A stretch of DNA of 64,000 nucleotides from Rutpela maculata (lineage: Eukaryota > Arthropoda > Insecta > Coleoptera > Cerambycidae), in assembly GCA_936432065.2 (NCBI GenBank), contig OW386285.2, forward strand, positions 261,338,317-261,402,316, given 5' to 3'. The notes under the pieces were generated by a model. The model was not told the origin of the DNA. It saw only the letters and a program-made list of their open reading frames with translations, and did not search any database. Positions 46,801 to 57,659 of this stretch are shown piece by piece (the stretch's first letter is position 1; each line of letters begins with the position of its first letter). The position numbers and the translations under genes were made by a program.

Positions 46801-47767
46801 AGATACAAATCTTTTAAGCCCAGACCTGTACTGTAGATTTGAACTGAGCTGTGATTAGTTTTTGTGGGATTGTTTTTCTTAGGAACTGATAAGTTTTTTG
46901 TTGAAGAAGTGCAGAGATTGCAAGTAGTAAGTTTTAAAATGTCAGTTACATACAGGTTTCCACAATTTGTTTATAGGATATCTGAAGAGTTGGATCCTTT
47001 ATGAGCAGTTTGATATAGAACAGTAGAATAAAGAGAAGTTGATCACTGTGTAACTTTCACTTTGTCAGAGCACAAAACAAAACAATACACACACAACAAC
47101 AACTTATAACGTGTTTTCACGTGTTTTCACTTCGCCAGGACGATAATATAAATTAAATGATAAAAAATAAAAATGGGAGAGAGACCCACTTCCACTTCTT
47201 GATTGTTTTATTATTAACTTATTTGTAGACTGCCGTTTGAAATTGTTGTATTTTATTCATCGATATTGTAATGTTATAAGATTTTATTTTCAACTTTTAC
47301 ATGTTTCTGACGATTTTTTAAGAAGAAATATTTAACACATATTCTACTTAGTGCAGAAACTGGGCAACAGGGAGAAATTATATTTCACAATTTTTGGTGA
47401 CTCTTCTTTTTAAGGGAGGTTTCTTTACATTTTTAGCAAAGAGAATGCTAAAATATAACTCTCGTATAAGGAAGTAATGTGCTAGCCACATCAGATATTT
47501 TACGATGTTATAAATTGCCTTTATCACCTAACGTGAATGAATACTCAGCAAGCTTTACTAACATTGTTGAACAAAAGCTCTTATAAGTAGTAATATTTGT
47601 CGATTTGCTTCACAGTATATTAGATCTATTCTAAATATAATAATGTATTGTAGTTTTAGTAGTATTAGCTAGTATTTAAATCTTTCAAATTGAGTGCCCC
47701 ATTTGATTATTCTGTAAACCCTCTGATGCGCTGTTTTCCAATCAAACTCAGTATATGTATATGAAAT
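46801..47767. other. Possible LINE 5' UTR and unassigned sequence
   Basis: No recognisable ORF. 46801-47130 may be the LINE's 5' UTR, judging by its position upstream of ORF1. A duplicated acgtgttttc motif lies at 47111-47128. Confidence 0.35.
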
Positions 47768-48125
47768 CACTAGGGTAGAAGTTGACAGACATGCGACGTC
47801 AGCGAGCTATTGGGACTTGATGAATTTCGATTTGCTAAATCCAAAAACTGAGGAAGTCGTGTCACATCCTCTGATATTGAATACATTTTCTCTAAAAGTT
47901 TTCCTTTTATTGGTTTTTTGAAAAACAAGTTCGATTCGTCACGGGCCGATCCTGTCAGTAACACGAGAAGATCGATGTCCTCGCCTACGATTACTACGGA
48001 ATTGTAATTTGAAGCGTGCGTAATAGCGGTGTTTACTATCTCGGCATCGGCGTCTTCATGAACCTGTGTGGCTCTTATGTTGTTCTGGCTGGCTCAAGAA
48101 TTTGAGAAGCATTTTTATAGATTTA
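47768..48125 (-). pseudogene. PIN/FEN1-like domain fragment of the uncharacterised family
   Basis: Minus-strand translation: KSIKMLLKFLSQPEQ, a frameshift, then ATQVHEDADAEIVNTAITHA, NYNSVVIVGEDIDLLVLLTG and NLFFKKPIKGKLLEKMYSIS. The DAD-x-x-IV and GED-x-DLLVLL acidic motifs are those expected of a PIN/FEN1-like nuclease fold and correspond to VDTDVIVLA in the piece at 53.5 kb. The sequence ends about 40 bp inside an inverted-repeat terminus at 47775. It is the N-terminal half that the other fragments lack. Confidence 0.55.
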
Positions 48126-49487
48126 TCCTCGTTTTTTTTCGTTGATGAAAAACTTTTATCGAGTCGTCGATACCACCATGGCTTCATTGAATGTGTAATC
48201 TCTACAACGTTGTCTTCTCGCCCTTCGTAGTCGTTCGGGAGATTCTATTTATTTTTTTATTTTATTCTTGATCGATCCCCATGACGAAGAAAAAATAGCA
48301 ACGTAAAGTCGACTGTTCACTTCCAAAGGTAGTTATTATTTATAAGTAAAATATGAAAAAATCATGCCGCATTCCATATGAATTGTATTGTACAGTGACT
48401 GTACAATTAATGTAAAGCATTTCTTCTTTACTGTACAGTCACGCGCTGACATGCCGACTTTTGCGGTGTGCTGAAGTGTAAATTATTGTTCGAAAATATA
48501 AATTAAAAAAACGAAGCTGTAGGTCTTTTCCCGCTCTACAATTTTTTCGTAGGAATTACTCATATGGAGAAAAATGCGAAAAACCGCGAGCAGTGCCCTC
48601 ATTTTAAAATACATAGCACATAAAACATTGGAAATTTTACGCAATTTAAAATACCGTATTCGTTTTTTATGTAGCTTCGCCAGAAGCCGAGATATTTGAA
48701 AAAACGGTTCTTAACCATTTGTCCAAGATGGCGGTAAACCTTGGTCGCGCAATGTGCTGACAATGGGCTCATTTACCATTTTTTTTTTATTACATTTTCT
48801 AAAAGATCTATTAATTCTAGAGCGAAATGCAAAAAAAAGAATTTTCTAGGGTCTCTATAGGCTTCAAAATTAATCAAGAACATATCAACACGTGGCGCTT
48901 TCATGTTATAGCTGTGCGACGTCAATATCTCTATCGCATCGGGAGACATAGACGTAGCTGACCCGCTTGCCTAGTAGTCTAAGATCCGGTATAAGAAATT
49001 AATACCCTCATCTGTTATTCAGATAAGAAATAGTTTATATAACGAAAAATGCCAAAAATGTCAATTTTGATTCGTTCGTGTCGAGCCGAATTTTCGAATT
49101 TCGGCGTGCAATTTACGATGCGGATCAACTACAAGTCTTCCTCTTTCCGTATCGACATGGTACGGGCGTCGCGGTATCGTATTTTTGATAATATGAGTAT
49201 ATTTAGATGTTTTCGATGGCGGTGGGCAAGGTTATTAGGTAAGCGAGGTAGGACTGTGGAGACATTTACGTCAGCGATTCGACCGCCTCAGCTCATGAAG
49301 AATTAGATTTTAAAGCAGTATATTTCTGGAACTACATATCGGATCGAGCTCAAATTTTCAGTGTAATAATTATTTGATTATTACTTCGCACAATTGTAAT
49401 AAAAAGTGCAATATTAAATTTGACTAAATGACCCCATTTAATCCCCCCCATCAAGCTCCAAAAGCTCGCTGACGTCGGATGACTGTC
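47775..49487. mobile_element. Candidate TIR element (short inverted termini)
   Basis: GTTGACAGACATGCGACGTC at about 47780 with agcgagctattgggacttgatg is matched in reverse by catcaagctccaaaagctcg and ctgacgtcggatgactgtcg ending near 49490, giving ~45-bp inverted repeats. The interior holds the PIN-like fragment at the left end and otherwise unrecognised sequence. No clear target duplication, so the boundary call is tentative. Confidence 0.45.
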
Positions 49488-50133
49488 GACCTCAAAATAC
49501 ATATTGACTAGAGTAATTCAAAATATGTTCTTTGAAGGAGAAACACCGATAAAATTCATTATGTTTATTATTTTTTTACACAATTGGGTGTTTTCACTGT
49601 ATGCAAATTTGCTTTTTTTGTTATTATTAAAATGAAGTACTCCATACATTAAAACACCTACCAATATTTAAACACCATTCTTTCATCTATCAATTTAAAA
49701 TTTCAACAAATAAATAACAAAACTGAATAACTGAACGGGTATTACACAAAACGGGATGTGACATCATCGGTTGCTTTAACATAACCAACATAACGTCAAC
49801 TTTTAGGTTTTTAAGTTTACTGACATTTTTAATAATTATATCCGCACTCTCATTTGAAACCAGTATGACTCCAAGCAAACATTTAAAAATTGACGGAAAT
49901 GATGTCTCAATATTGTTGATTACTAAAAATGGGCTGCTAATTATAGGTTGGATTTCCAGCCTACAAAAATCGCCTTATTTTATTGGGAGAAAATATTTTA
50001 AACTTCATGAACATTACATTGAACAAGATTTTAGATTAAAGTACGAGAATCAAGCGGAAATTTTCATAATAGTGACATATTACTCGGAAATTTTTAAAAG
50101 ATATGTATTTCTGAGGTTAGGTGTTTACTATCA
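49488..50133. other. Unassigned stretch
   Basis: An ORF at 49865-50215 (starting MTPSKHLKIDGNDVSILLIT) runs across the left boundary of the P-like element at 50141, so it cannot be one old gene as it stands. No motif recognised. Confidence 0.35.
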
Positions 50134-50140
50134 ATATGAC

Positions 50141-50917
50141 CAACACCACCTAGAGATTAAAGCCACACAACCAGCTGGTGACGTCACTGAAGGAAGGCGA
50201 GCATATACGGTGTAATGCATTAAAGCAATGCTATTATACTACATGTGACTACTCCCAAATAAGAAATATTTATTACCTGCGGTAATGTTTGCTGTTTTTA
50301 AGCTTAGAGTGATGTTTTACTTATACTATAATAAAAAATATGCATATATTGGTTTTAGATATTGAGATACATAATACATTTGGACGTAATTAGAACAATA
50401 AAAATCACTTCTAATTTGTTTCTACTAATTCTTATAAAGTAAAACGGTTTTTTTTTAATAAAAGAGGTAAAGCGTATTTGGTCACTCAAATAAGATAAGT
50501 GAAAACCTAGCCTCAATTTTAGTTTCGTTCGATTTAGATTACGAGACTTAAAAATAATAACTCACCAGAGTGCATAGAAATTTTAAAGTTTTCTCGATGA
50601 ATAGCTTTAATCCATTTGTTTCTCAGTTTTTCATCTTTGGGAAATTTAAAAACGTGTACCTTTTCCCCGGTGGCATAATTACCAGTACAGCGAGGAACAC
50701 AGCATTTGTTTACCATTTTGCACGGCAATTAAGTATTTTATAACTATCACTGGAATGTATTATTTGTTGACTGTTTTATTAAAGTGGGTTTTAGATCACA
50801 TTTACACGTTTAAAACACAGAATAAACAATAAGATACATTTGACACTACACTTGACAGCCGTTGAAGCGTGACGTCATGTCAGCTGGTTGTATGGCTTTA
50901 ATCTCTAGGTGGTGTTG
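50141..50917 (-). mobile_element. Short P-like element with THAP exon and 7-bp target duplication
   Basis: CAACACCACCTAGAGATTAA at 50141 is the exact reverse complement of the right end (50917). The match continues aagcc with one mismatch, then acaaccagctg and gacgtcac, for about 45 bp. Both ends are flanked by ATATGAC (50134-50140 and 50918-50924), possibly 8 bp with one shift. The interior contains one THAP-domain exon on the minus strand. TIRs beginning CA, a 7-8 bp duplication and a THAP first exon agree with the P superfamily. At 777 bp it is an internally deleted, non-autonomous copy. Confidence 0.85.
50534..50728 (-). CDS. THAP-domain first exon of P-like transposase
   Basis: It starts MPCKMVNKCCVPRCTGNYAT at 50728, then HVFKFPKDEKLRNKWIKAIH and RENFKISMHSG. 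The start is either the first Met or the MVNKCC Met. It has the THAP features Cys-x-Cys, an invariant-type Pro in FKFPKD, and Trp in NKWIKAI. The coding sequence reaches a consensus splice donor (CTCTG|GTGAGT) near 50566, so the annotated tail after SG is intron read-through. The final C-x-H pair would come from the next exon, which is deleted. THAP domains bind the element's sub-terminal DNA. Confidence 0.75.
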   Translation of the reverse strand: MPCKMVNKCCVPRCTGNYATGEKVHVFKFPKDEKLRNKWIKAIHRENFKISMHSGELLFLSLVI

Positions 50918-50924
50918 ATATGAC

Positions 50925-52663
50925 CGATGACGTCAACAATATGGCTTAGTGTTTTGGGCGGTAAAATTTTAATTCAAATTTAAATATACTTTTTTTTGGA
51001 TATTACTCAACTGGTTGTGGAAATTCAAATGTTTTTAATTATAATTAAGTATTACCTCCACAGTCAATGAGATTTTAAAATTTGTGAAAACACCGAATTG
51101 GATTTGATTTGTAAAAACACATTTTCTTTGGTTTTTAATGATGAATTTTTTAAATTTTTTTGTTTGCTTTTGTCTAAAAAAGAATGTAACGGAGCAAGTT
51201 TCCCTCGGAATATTTCCAACGAATTATTTTTCAGTTATTTTTCATTTATTCTGTATAATCATAAGTATGGCTTTGGTTCCTCCTGTCGTCGGATACGCCC
51301 TGGTTCTTGTGGTGTTGTTTACTAGTATTACTATTAAGGTTAAGCGTCCGTGGTATTGTAAGGATTCGGGTTGATATTAATAAATATTGTTGTTTTCCGA
51401 ATTGTGTCTTTTACTTCTAATTTTTTTCTTGACTAGCTGAATATTAACGTTCCTTCACTGTAGCTACTCATGCCCTGCCTAACCGGCATTTCAGGATAGT
51501 TGTGTTCCTACATTCTGATTTGCAACTGGCGCTGGAGCAACCGTACCTCATATACCGCCGTTGCTTGGGTGCCAAAGTGACACTTCGCACCTCCCGTATG
51601 AGAGAGACTGTGTAGTACGTACAAAAACGTAAGCGAGTAAAATAATATGTTTTTCTACTACTGCCTTCGAAAAATCCAAAAAACACAGTACTCTCATGTC
51701 TCACTCATGTGAAAAGATTCGTTTTCGAAACTTGTTGATTAAAATACTATTTTCTACGACTGCCTTTGACCTCGACCCTACGGGCCTCGGCTTGCAAACT
51801 GTATTCTCAAAAAAAAATGCACTTACGATCCTTAGTACATAAATAACTATTGTTCATTTAATTTGATTCCCCCTTTTAAATGCTGTCAAGCATTATCTCA
51901 AATTTCAATGTCAAGTATCATATTATTAGGAAAATAAAAATATAGACATTTGCAAAGCTATTATTTTGGAACTGATATATTGAAAATTAGGTTTTCCTTA
52001 ACTAAGATATTTGTTAGTTTGTATTCATAAATAAATACTGAGTCAATATCACAATTAAATCGATTTTTGACACAAATGATTCGACGGGGCCTCTATTTCA
52101 ACTTCTTAATTACGCGTTCATGTAAGCAATATTTCGTCTCTATTCAATATGATCACTGTATCCCTTTATAAACGGATATTCTATTCTCTTTTACTGTCCT
52201 GAATAAGAATCCGCAATGCCTTAGATGAATATTTAGAATAAGGATTTTCAGCTTTATACCGTTATAAATGTGTGAATATATTCCGGGCTTTCGCTTCGCG
52301 TTAAATGAAATATGGCAGTATTAAATTTCCTAAGCTTGGATTATATTTTTAGTTAGTGCTTTACTTCACATTGTACATCACATTAAAGAGAAGATTTGGA
52401 ACAGCTTTACATAATAACTAGTACGTAGTAGAATGTGTTGATTAGATGTAGGTGAAACAAGTCAGAGGTATTTTGAAAGAATATCAGGTTTAAATGAATT
52501 CTTATTTGAAGCAAAATGAAAAAAGAAAGACTGGAAATTTTATTCTTTGTATAAGCTGTAAAAGAAATGTTACGGTGCGAAAAACTTGTCGAATTCCTAC
52601 AAAAGGATAGTTGATAGGAAATATTAGTTGGGCTAGTGAAATAACTACTACGGCAAGTGCTAA
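50925..52663. other. Mostly unassigned stretch
   Basis: A small ORF at 51267-51374 (MALVPPVVGYALVLVVLFTS, then ITIKVKRPWYCKDSG) has one hydrophobic segment and is followed by aataaat. It could be a small membrane peptide or a terminal exon, but nothing confirms it. A pair of similar segments (tttttctactactgcctt / ttttctacgactgccttt) lies at 51650 and 51750. Confidence 0.3.
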
Positions 52664-55046
52664 TAGTACGTCGGGTACATGGCTATATAAGCCAAAAAGC
52701 TGCAATTTTTGATTGGAATGTGCCACTTTCTGTGGTTATAGTTGACGCCAAAAGGTAACTTTCCAGATAGGGAGCCACTTCAAAATCCATGCAGGTCACC
52801 AAAATGGCGACCATTAAAGATGGCCGCCATTAGCCACACTAAATTTTTTTAATATCTCAGCTCCTAATGGTTTGATTTCTATTTTCTTTTTTTTTGTTTA
52901 AAGGCTCTTGTAATTAGGGCACTTTTCTATCCCTATACATTTATCTCTACACCTTCTGTGCAATTTTCAAAAACCTGAAAATTTCACTTTTCTCACAAAT
53001 TTCATTGATAAGTAAGTTTTAATTGTGCTCAATATCTCTTTCTTTCCCCACAAAAAAGAGTTTATGTATATTGTGTTTCTTATATGTCAAGAGATACTTG
53101 TTTTCACAAACAATAGTGATTTTAATTATTTTGAAACATTTATTACATTAAATAAACAAATTTTTACATACAAAAAACTACTAAATACTAAGAAATATTC
53201 ATGTAAATGAACTGCTTCTAAATAATTTTTACGACTCTAGATCACCCGCAATCATCTTTTTTATCTTCCAATTCATCCCTGGAACTAAATAATTATACAT
53301 TATTATTATATTACGGAATTGGATCAACAAATCAATATTATGATCTTGAAATTGTGAAACAAATTTAGAAATAATCATGACTTCCTCTGTTGCGATCAGA
53401 ATAAAACAGAACTCTTCAAGTTACTTGGAGAACATGCATTTTTGAAATTTGATTTGGCTCATATCATACTGAGATTGATGGTATCATCCGTTCATCTCGG
53501 CCGGATGAAACTTCATTTGGTGGAGTACAATACAGGCAACAAAAAGAAGCAGACGGCAGGATTTTTCTCCACACTAAAGACAGTGTTGTACATGGAGAAA
53601 AAAGAGTAATTATTTGTATAGTAGATACTGATGTAATTGTTTTGGCAATATCTTTCTTTCACATTTTCAAAACTGCGGGACTTCAAGAAATGTGGATTCT
53701 CTTTAGTGCTGGGAAGAGTCAGAGATACATGAGCATCAATGCCACGTTTGAAAGTAAAGCTGTTGCATTGAAAGGATTCCATGCATTCACTAGATCAGAC
53801 GTAACATCATCATTTGCAATGAAAGGGAAACAGACTGACTGGAAAGTGTGGAAATCATTTCCTGAAGCTACTGAAGCCTTCCAATCTATCTCTATACCAC
53901 AACAATCTATTTCTGACGAGACTTTTTAAGTTTTGGAGAAGTTTACTATTTTACTTTACTACAGAGACGCAGAAGACTTCTCAGTCAATCATGCTAGAAA
54001 GTTTCTCTTTGCTTCAAAAAGTCGCAGCCTACAAAATCTACCCCCAACAAAAGAGGCACTAGGGCAGCATTGTCTTCGTTCAGCATACCAGGCAGGACAA
54101 ATTTGGGGTCGTGCGTGCTCAGTGATAGATAAGATTCCAGGGCCAGAAGGATGGGGATGGACCATGGTTGATGGGGATTGGACGCCGGTTTGGTCTTCTC
54201 TTCCTCCCATTATGGCAGCCTGCAGAGAATTAGTTAAGTGTAGCGGCTCTGGATGCCGTACACGATGTTCCTGCTCAAAGGCCAAGGTTGCATGCACGCT
54301 ACTTTGTACCAACTGCACTGGAGGTCGACAATGCAGCAATAAATAGAACGCGTTTAATTGATTATTTTTAAATTCGTTTCACAATTTCAAGAACATAATA
54401 TTGATTTGTTGATCCAATTCCTTAATATAATAATGATGTATAATTATTTAGTTCCAGGGATGAATTGGAAGATAAAAAAGATGATTGCGCGTGATCTAGA
54501 GTCGTAAAAGCTCTATAGAAGCAGTTCATTTACATGAATATTTCTTAGTATTTAGTAGTTTTTTGTTTGTAAAAATTTGTTTACTTAATGTAATAAATGT
54601 TTCAAAATAATTAAAATCACCATTGTTTATGAAAATAAGCCTCTATTGACATATACATAACACCATATCCATAAACCCTTTTTTGTGGGAAAAGAAAGGG
54701 ATATTGAGCACAATTAAAACTTACTTATCAATGAAATTTGTGAGAAAAGTGAAATTTTCAGGTTTTTGAAAATTGCACAGAAGGTGTGGAGATAAATTTA
54801 TAGGGATAGAAAAGTGCCCTATTTACAAGAGCTGTCAAACAAGAAAAAAGAAAATAGAAATCGAACCATTAGGAGCTGAGATACAAAAAAATTTAGTGTG
54901 GCTAATGGTGGCCATCTTTAATGGCCGCCATTTTGGTGACCTGCAAGGATTTTGAAGTGGCTTCCTATCTGAAAATCAACTATGAACACAGAAAGTGGCA
55001 CATTCCAATCAAAAAGTGCAGCTTTTTTGGTGTACCCGACGTACTA
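52664..55046. mobile_element. 2.4-kb fold-back carrying a gene fragment in its loop
   Basis: TAGTACGTCGGGTACA at 52664 is exactly reversed at 55031-55046. The ~700-bp arms (to about 53370 and from about 54370) pair well, including 'aatggcgaccattaaagatg' and 'cctggaactaaataattata' blocks. TAA flanks both ends, or TA if the terminus is taken as GTACGTCGGG. The 1-kb loop is filled by a broken gene fragment in plus orientation. No transposase of its own is visible. Confidence 0.85.
53530..54346 (+). pseudogene. Nuclease-like family fragment with in-frame stop and Cys-rich tail
   Basis: One frame reads QQKEADGRIFLHTKDSVVHG, RVIICIVDTDVIVLA (PIN/FEN1-like acidic motif), LQEMWILFSAGKSQRYMSI, HAFTRSDVTSSFAMKGK, WKVWKSFPEATEAFQSI, a TAA stop at 53927-53929, then VLEKFTILLYYRDAED, LPPTKEALGQHCLRSAYQ, AGQIWGRA, WGWTMVDGDWTPVW and a Cys-rich tail (GCRTRCSCSKAK ... 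CTLLCTNC). The frame is the same on both sides of the stop, so it is a single nonsense change. The N-terminal third is missing. This is the most complete of the four related pieces. Function unknown; nuclease-like activity is inferred only from the acidic motifs. Confidence 0.7.
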
Positions 55047-55204
55047 TAAGTAGAGCTAGTATATTTTATAATTAGTTACAAACTGTATTGTGTGACTGAA
55101 GCTGTCATAAACACTCGTCCGTTGAGGTACATATCTGAGAGTATTGAAGATATAAAACAACTTTGTGCAAGGTATTAAAGATGAAAGGACACCTGACTAC
55201 AATG
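55047..55204. other. Unassigned short stretch
   Basis: AT-rich interval between the fold-back and a BEL/Pao-like remnant. Confidence 0.3.
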
Positions 55205-55420
55205 TAGGTAATGATACTACTCTGAAGAAACAAGTTTGTATCGGTAAAAAGTTGAGGAGATATTTTAAAGAGAGTGACTTATGCAGGCTTCAAAAAAGCT
55301 AATCAATCCAAAGTGATACTGTAAATAAAAGAGATATAGCATTGATAGCAAATGATAATACTAAATGATTTAATTGGCCACTTGCTGTTATTCAAGAACT
55401 GATAGAAACGATCGGGTCAA
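55205..55420 (+). pseudogene. BEL/Pao polyprotein C-terminal remnant
   Basis: The plus strand in one frame gives TTLKKQVCIGKKLRRYFKES, then in-frame stops, KRDIALIANDNTK, a stop, and FNWPLAVIQELIE. The order (basic 'R...L..rF..E.L..L' segment, then 'GD.VLI.dDn.kR..WPLa.v.e') is that of the domain after the integrase in BEL/Pao retrotransposons. Short and broken; no RT, integrase core or LTR seen nearby. Confidence 0.45.
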
Positions 55421-55604
55421 AGTACAGTTGTTGACTATTTTGCAACCTGCGCAAAAGGTATTTTTATACGAAACCACGCCATATCGATTTTTAGTCTTTG
55501 TAATTCTCTGACAACTCACACCTGATTGTTCTTGATTGTGCTAGAGACAAACAGTTTATTTACAAAAACCCATTTTAAAATTTTAAATTCAACAGTAGTA
55601 CAGT

Positions 55605-56790
55605 AATTAGACTTCGACTTCGGAATAATGTCATATGAATTAGATTTCATTCAATATTGGCAAATTAATAGTAAGTGCGTCGAAGAAAAGTTTCTGTATT
55701 ATGCGGAGGCGTGCTAATTTATAGTTGCCACCCCCTGAAAAGAAAAAAAACGAAACAAAAACATTGGAACTTAAAGAAAATCAAATTTTGAGAAGAAAAC
55801 CTTTTATGTAACATTTCATATACATTGATAGTCTTTAAGTTATAACGACTAGAAAATTGGGGTTTTATCATGAAAAAGAGGTATTTCAAATAGATTTTCG
55901 TCAAATAACTCAAAAGTTATTACACAGAGTGAAAACATGCCAGAGACAAATAAGAAAGCTACTTAATTGAGGATGAATTTCGTTTTTTTCTAACTGCTAT
56001 AGAGTATAAATGTGGCGTCCGAATGTCTATAAGACGAAGTATTTAGTTTAAATGTTTATTATCTTAGAAACCATGGCACTTTGGTTAAAAATGATAGGAA
56101 TCAAAATGAAAGTCCATTAATTAGACTTTCATATGATTTTTTGGTTATTTCTATTTTCGTCCGCTCAGAGCGCTTGCTTTAGAGAAAAATTTCATTTTAA
56201 GTTGGAAAAAAATAACATTTTTGTTTCTTTGCAAATATCTCAATAAATATTAGTTTTTACGAAAAAATAGTGGATATCAAAATGAAGTTTATAAACCGAC
56301 AATGAATTAATTTTTTTATATATTTGTGTAGGATTGATAATTTCGGAGATATTTAATTTTATATATGGCATCCGACCGTTTTCAGGATGAAGTATTTAAC
56401 ACCTCCATCGAAAATTCTAAGGAACAAAATTAAAGATAAATAATTAATCAATCTTTAGAATGATTTTTTTGTTTATTTCTACAATACAAAAAATAAATAA
56501 GTTATGGCCGATACAGTGTGTGCGTTCACATTTTTTTTGGCGCCATTTTGTTATTGCAGTGGCTCAGTAATTAATTTTTCTTTCAAAATTGCTGTTTTTC
56601 GTTAATACATCACCTAAAGGCTTAATTTTTTTTGTCCGTTTAAAACACTTGTTTTAGAAACAAGTTTCCATTCGACATATTAAAGCCGCCATTTTGAATT
56701 TTCTAATTTGACTTCAAATTCGTAATCAGCGATCTCAAAAACACAACTATCCTTCTACGTTTCAAAAATAAACTAGTAATACTTTTTCAA
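55605..56790. mobile_element. Diverged copy of the 20945-23925 fold-back family
   Basis: The block 'cttcggaataatgtcatatg', 'aagaaaagtttctgtattat', 'ggcgtgctaatttatag' and 'gccaccccctg' repeats the left arm of the element at 20.95 kb. Later blocks (ggcgtccgaatgtctataagacgaagt, 'aatttcggagatatttaa') follow in the same order. More decayed than the first copy; the opposite terminus was not found. Confidence 0.6.
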
Positions 56791-57023
56791 ATATTGAATA
56801 TTTAAATTTAGAGGTGGTTTTCACCTCTTGAGGGTAAGAGAAAGTATCCGGATCATATAGAAACTGAAGACGATATCTTACTACAATAATAACCCATAAA
56901 GAAGAATTATCATTACATATTAAATTATTATGGTATTGTACACTTCTGTGCAATAAAATCCTCCTTTTCGCTATATTAAATCATTCTTTATTTATTTGTC
57001 AGTGTCAGTGTGATATTTTTGCA

Positions 57024-57500
57024 ATGCCAAAATTAACTAAACATGAAAAATTTTCAATTCTCTCTAAAATTGAAGAGAGACGGTCTATCAGAGCAGTTGC
57101 TAACTATTATCAATTGAATAAAAGTACTGTGATAAGTGTGAAGAAAAGTGGAAGGAGGAAGGTAGCGTATAGAGAAAAGACGGTTCAGGCCGATCGAGAA
57201 GTTTAAATCTCGATCAAGATGAAGCACTCCTTGGCTATTTAAGGAAAAATCCGTTTCAAACAGCAAGAGATGCTGTGTTCATGACAAATTTTCCAGCATC
57301 GAGGTCAACAGCTAGCCGAAGGATAGGGAAATCGGAAATAAAAAACTGTACAAGTGCCAAGAAGACCATATTATCAGAAGAACAGAAGCAAGCATGCATT
57401 ATGTTTTGTTTAAATTGTGTCTATCGCCCGTTGGAGTTTTTGAACAATGTTTTGTTTACCGATGAAAAAGTTTTCCAGTCTTGTAATGACCGACTTATGT
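57024..57500 (+). pseudogene. Tc1/mariner-type transposase N-terminal fragment, frameshifted
   Basis: The ATG at 57024 gives MPKLTKHEKFSILSKIEERR, SIRAVANYYQLNKSTV and SVKK, a helix-turn-helix DNA-binding start. After a frameshift near 57175 it continues GSGRSRSLNLDQDEALLGYL, RKNPFQTARDAV, FPASRSTASRRI, and then LFTDEKVFQSCND. FTDEK is the context of the second catalytic Asp in Tc1-like DDE transposases. The sequence then leaves the family pattern, so the rest of the catalytic core is lost. No TIRs located. Confidence 0.7.
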
Positions 57501-57659
57501 ACAAAATATTAGGTTACATTATTTACACAATAAATACAATCGCAGTTATGTGCAGTCGTATCTGTGAATTTTTCAACGTCAATTTTTACATTTATTATAA
57601 ATCGAAATCATTCCCATCGAATGGTAGGTATCTCCGATTTTTCAAATTTTCTAACTAGT

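Noticed and set aside
49865..50215. 116-codon ORF as a gene
   Set aside because: It crosses the left boundary and target duplication of the P-like element and has no recognised motif.
51138..51374. 78-codon ORF with a hydrophobic segment as a membrane protein gene
   Set aside because: Short, no homology recognised and no splice or promoter evidence; kept only as a note in the stretch description.
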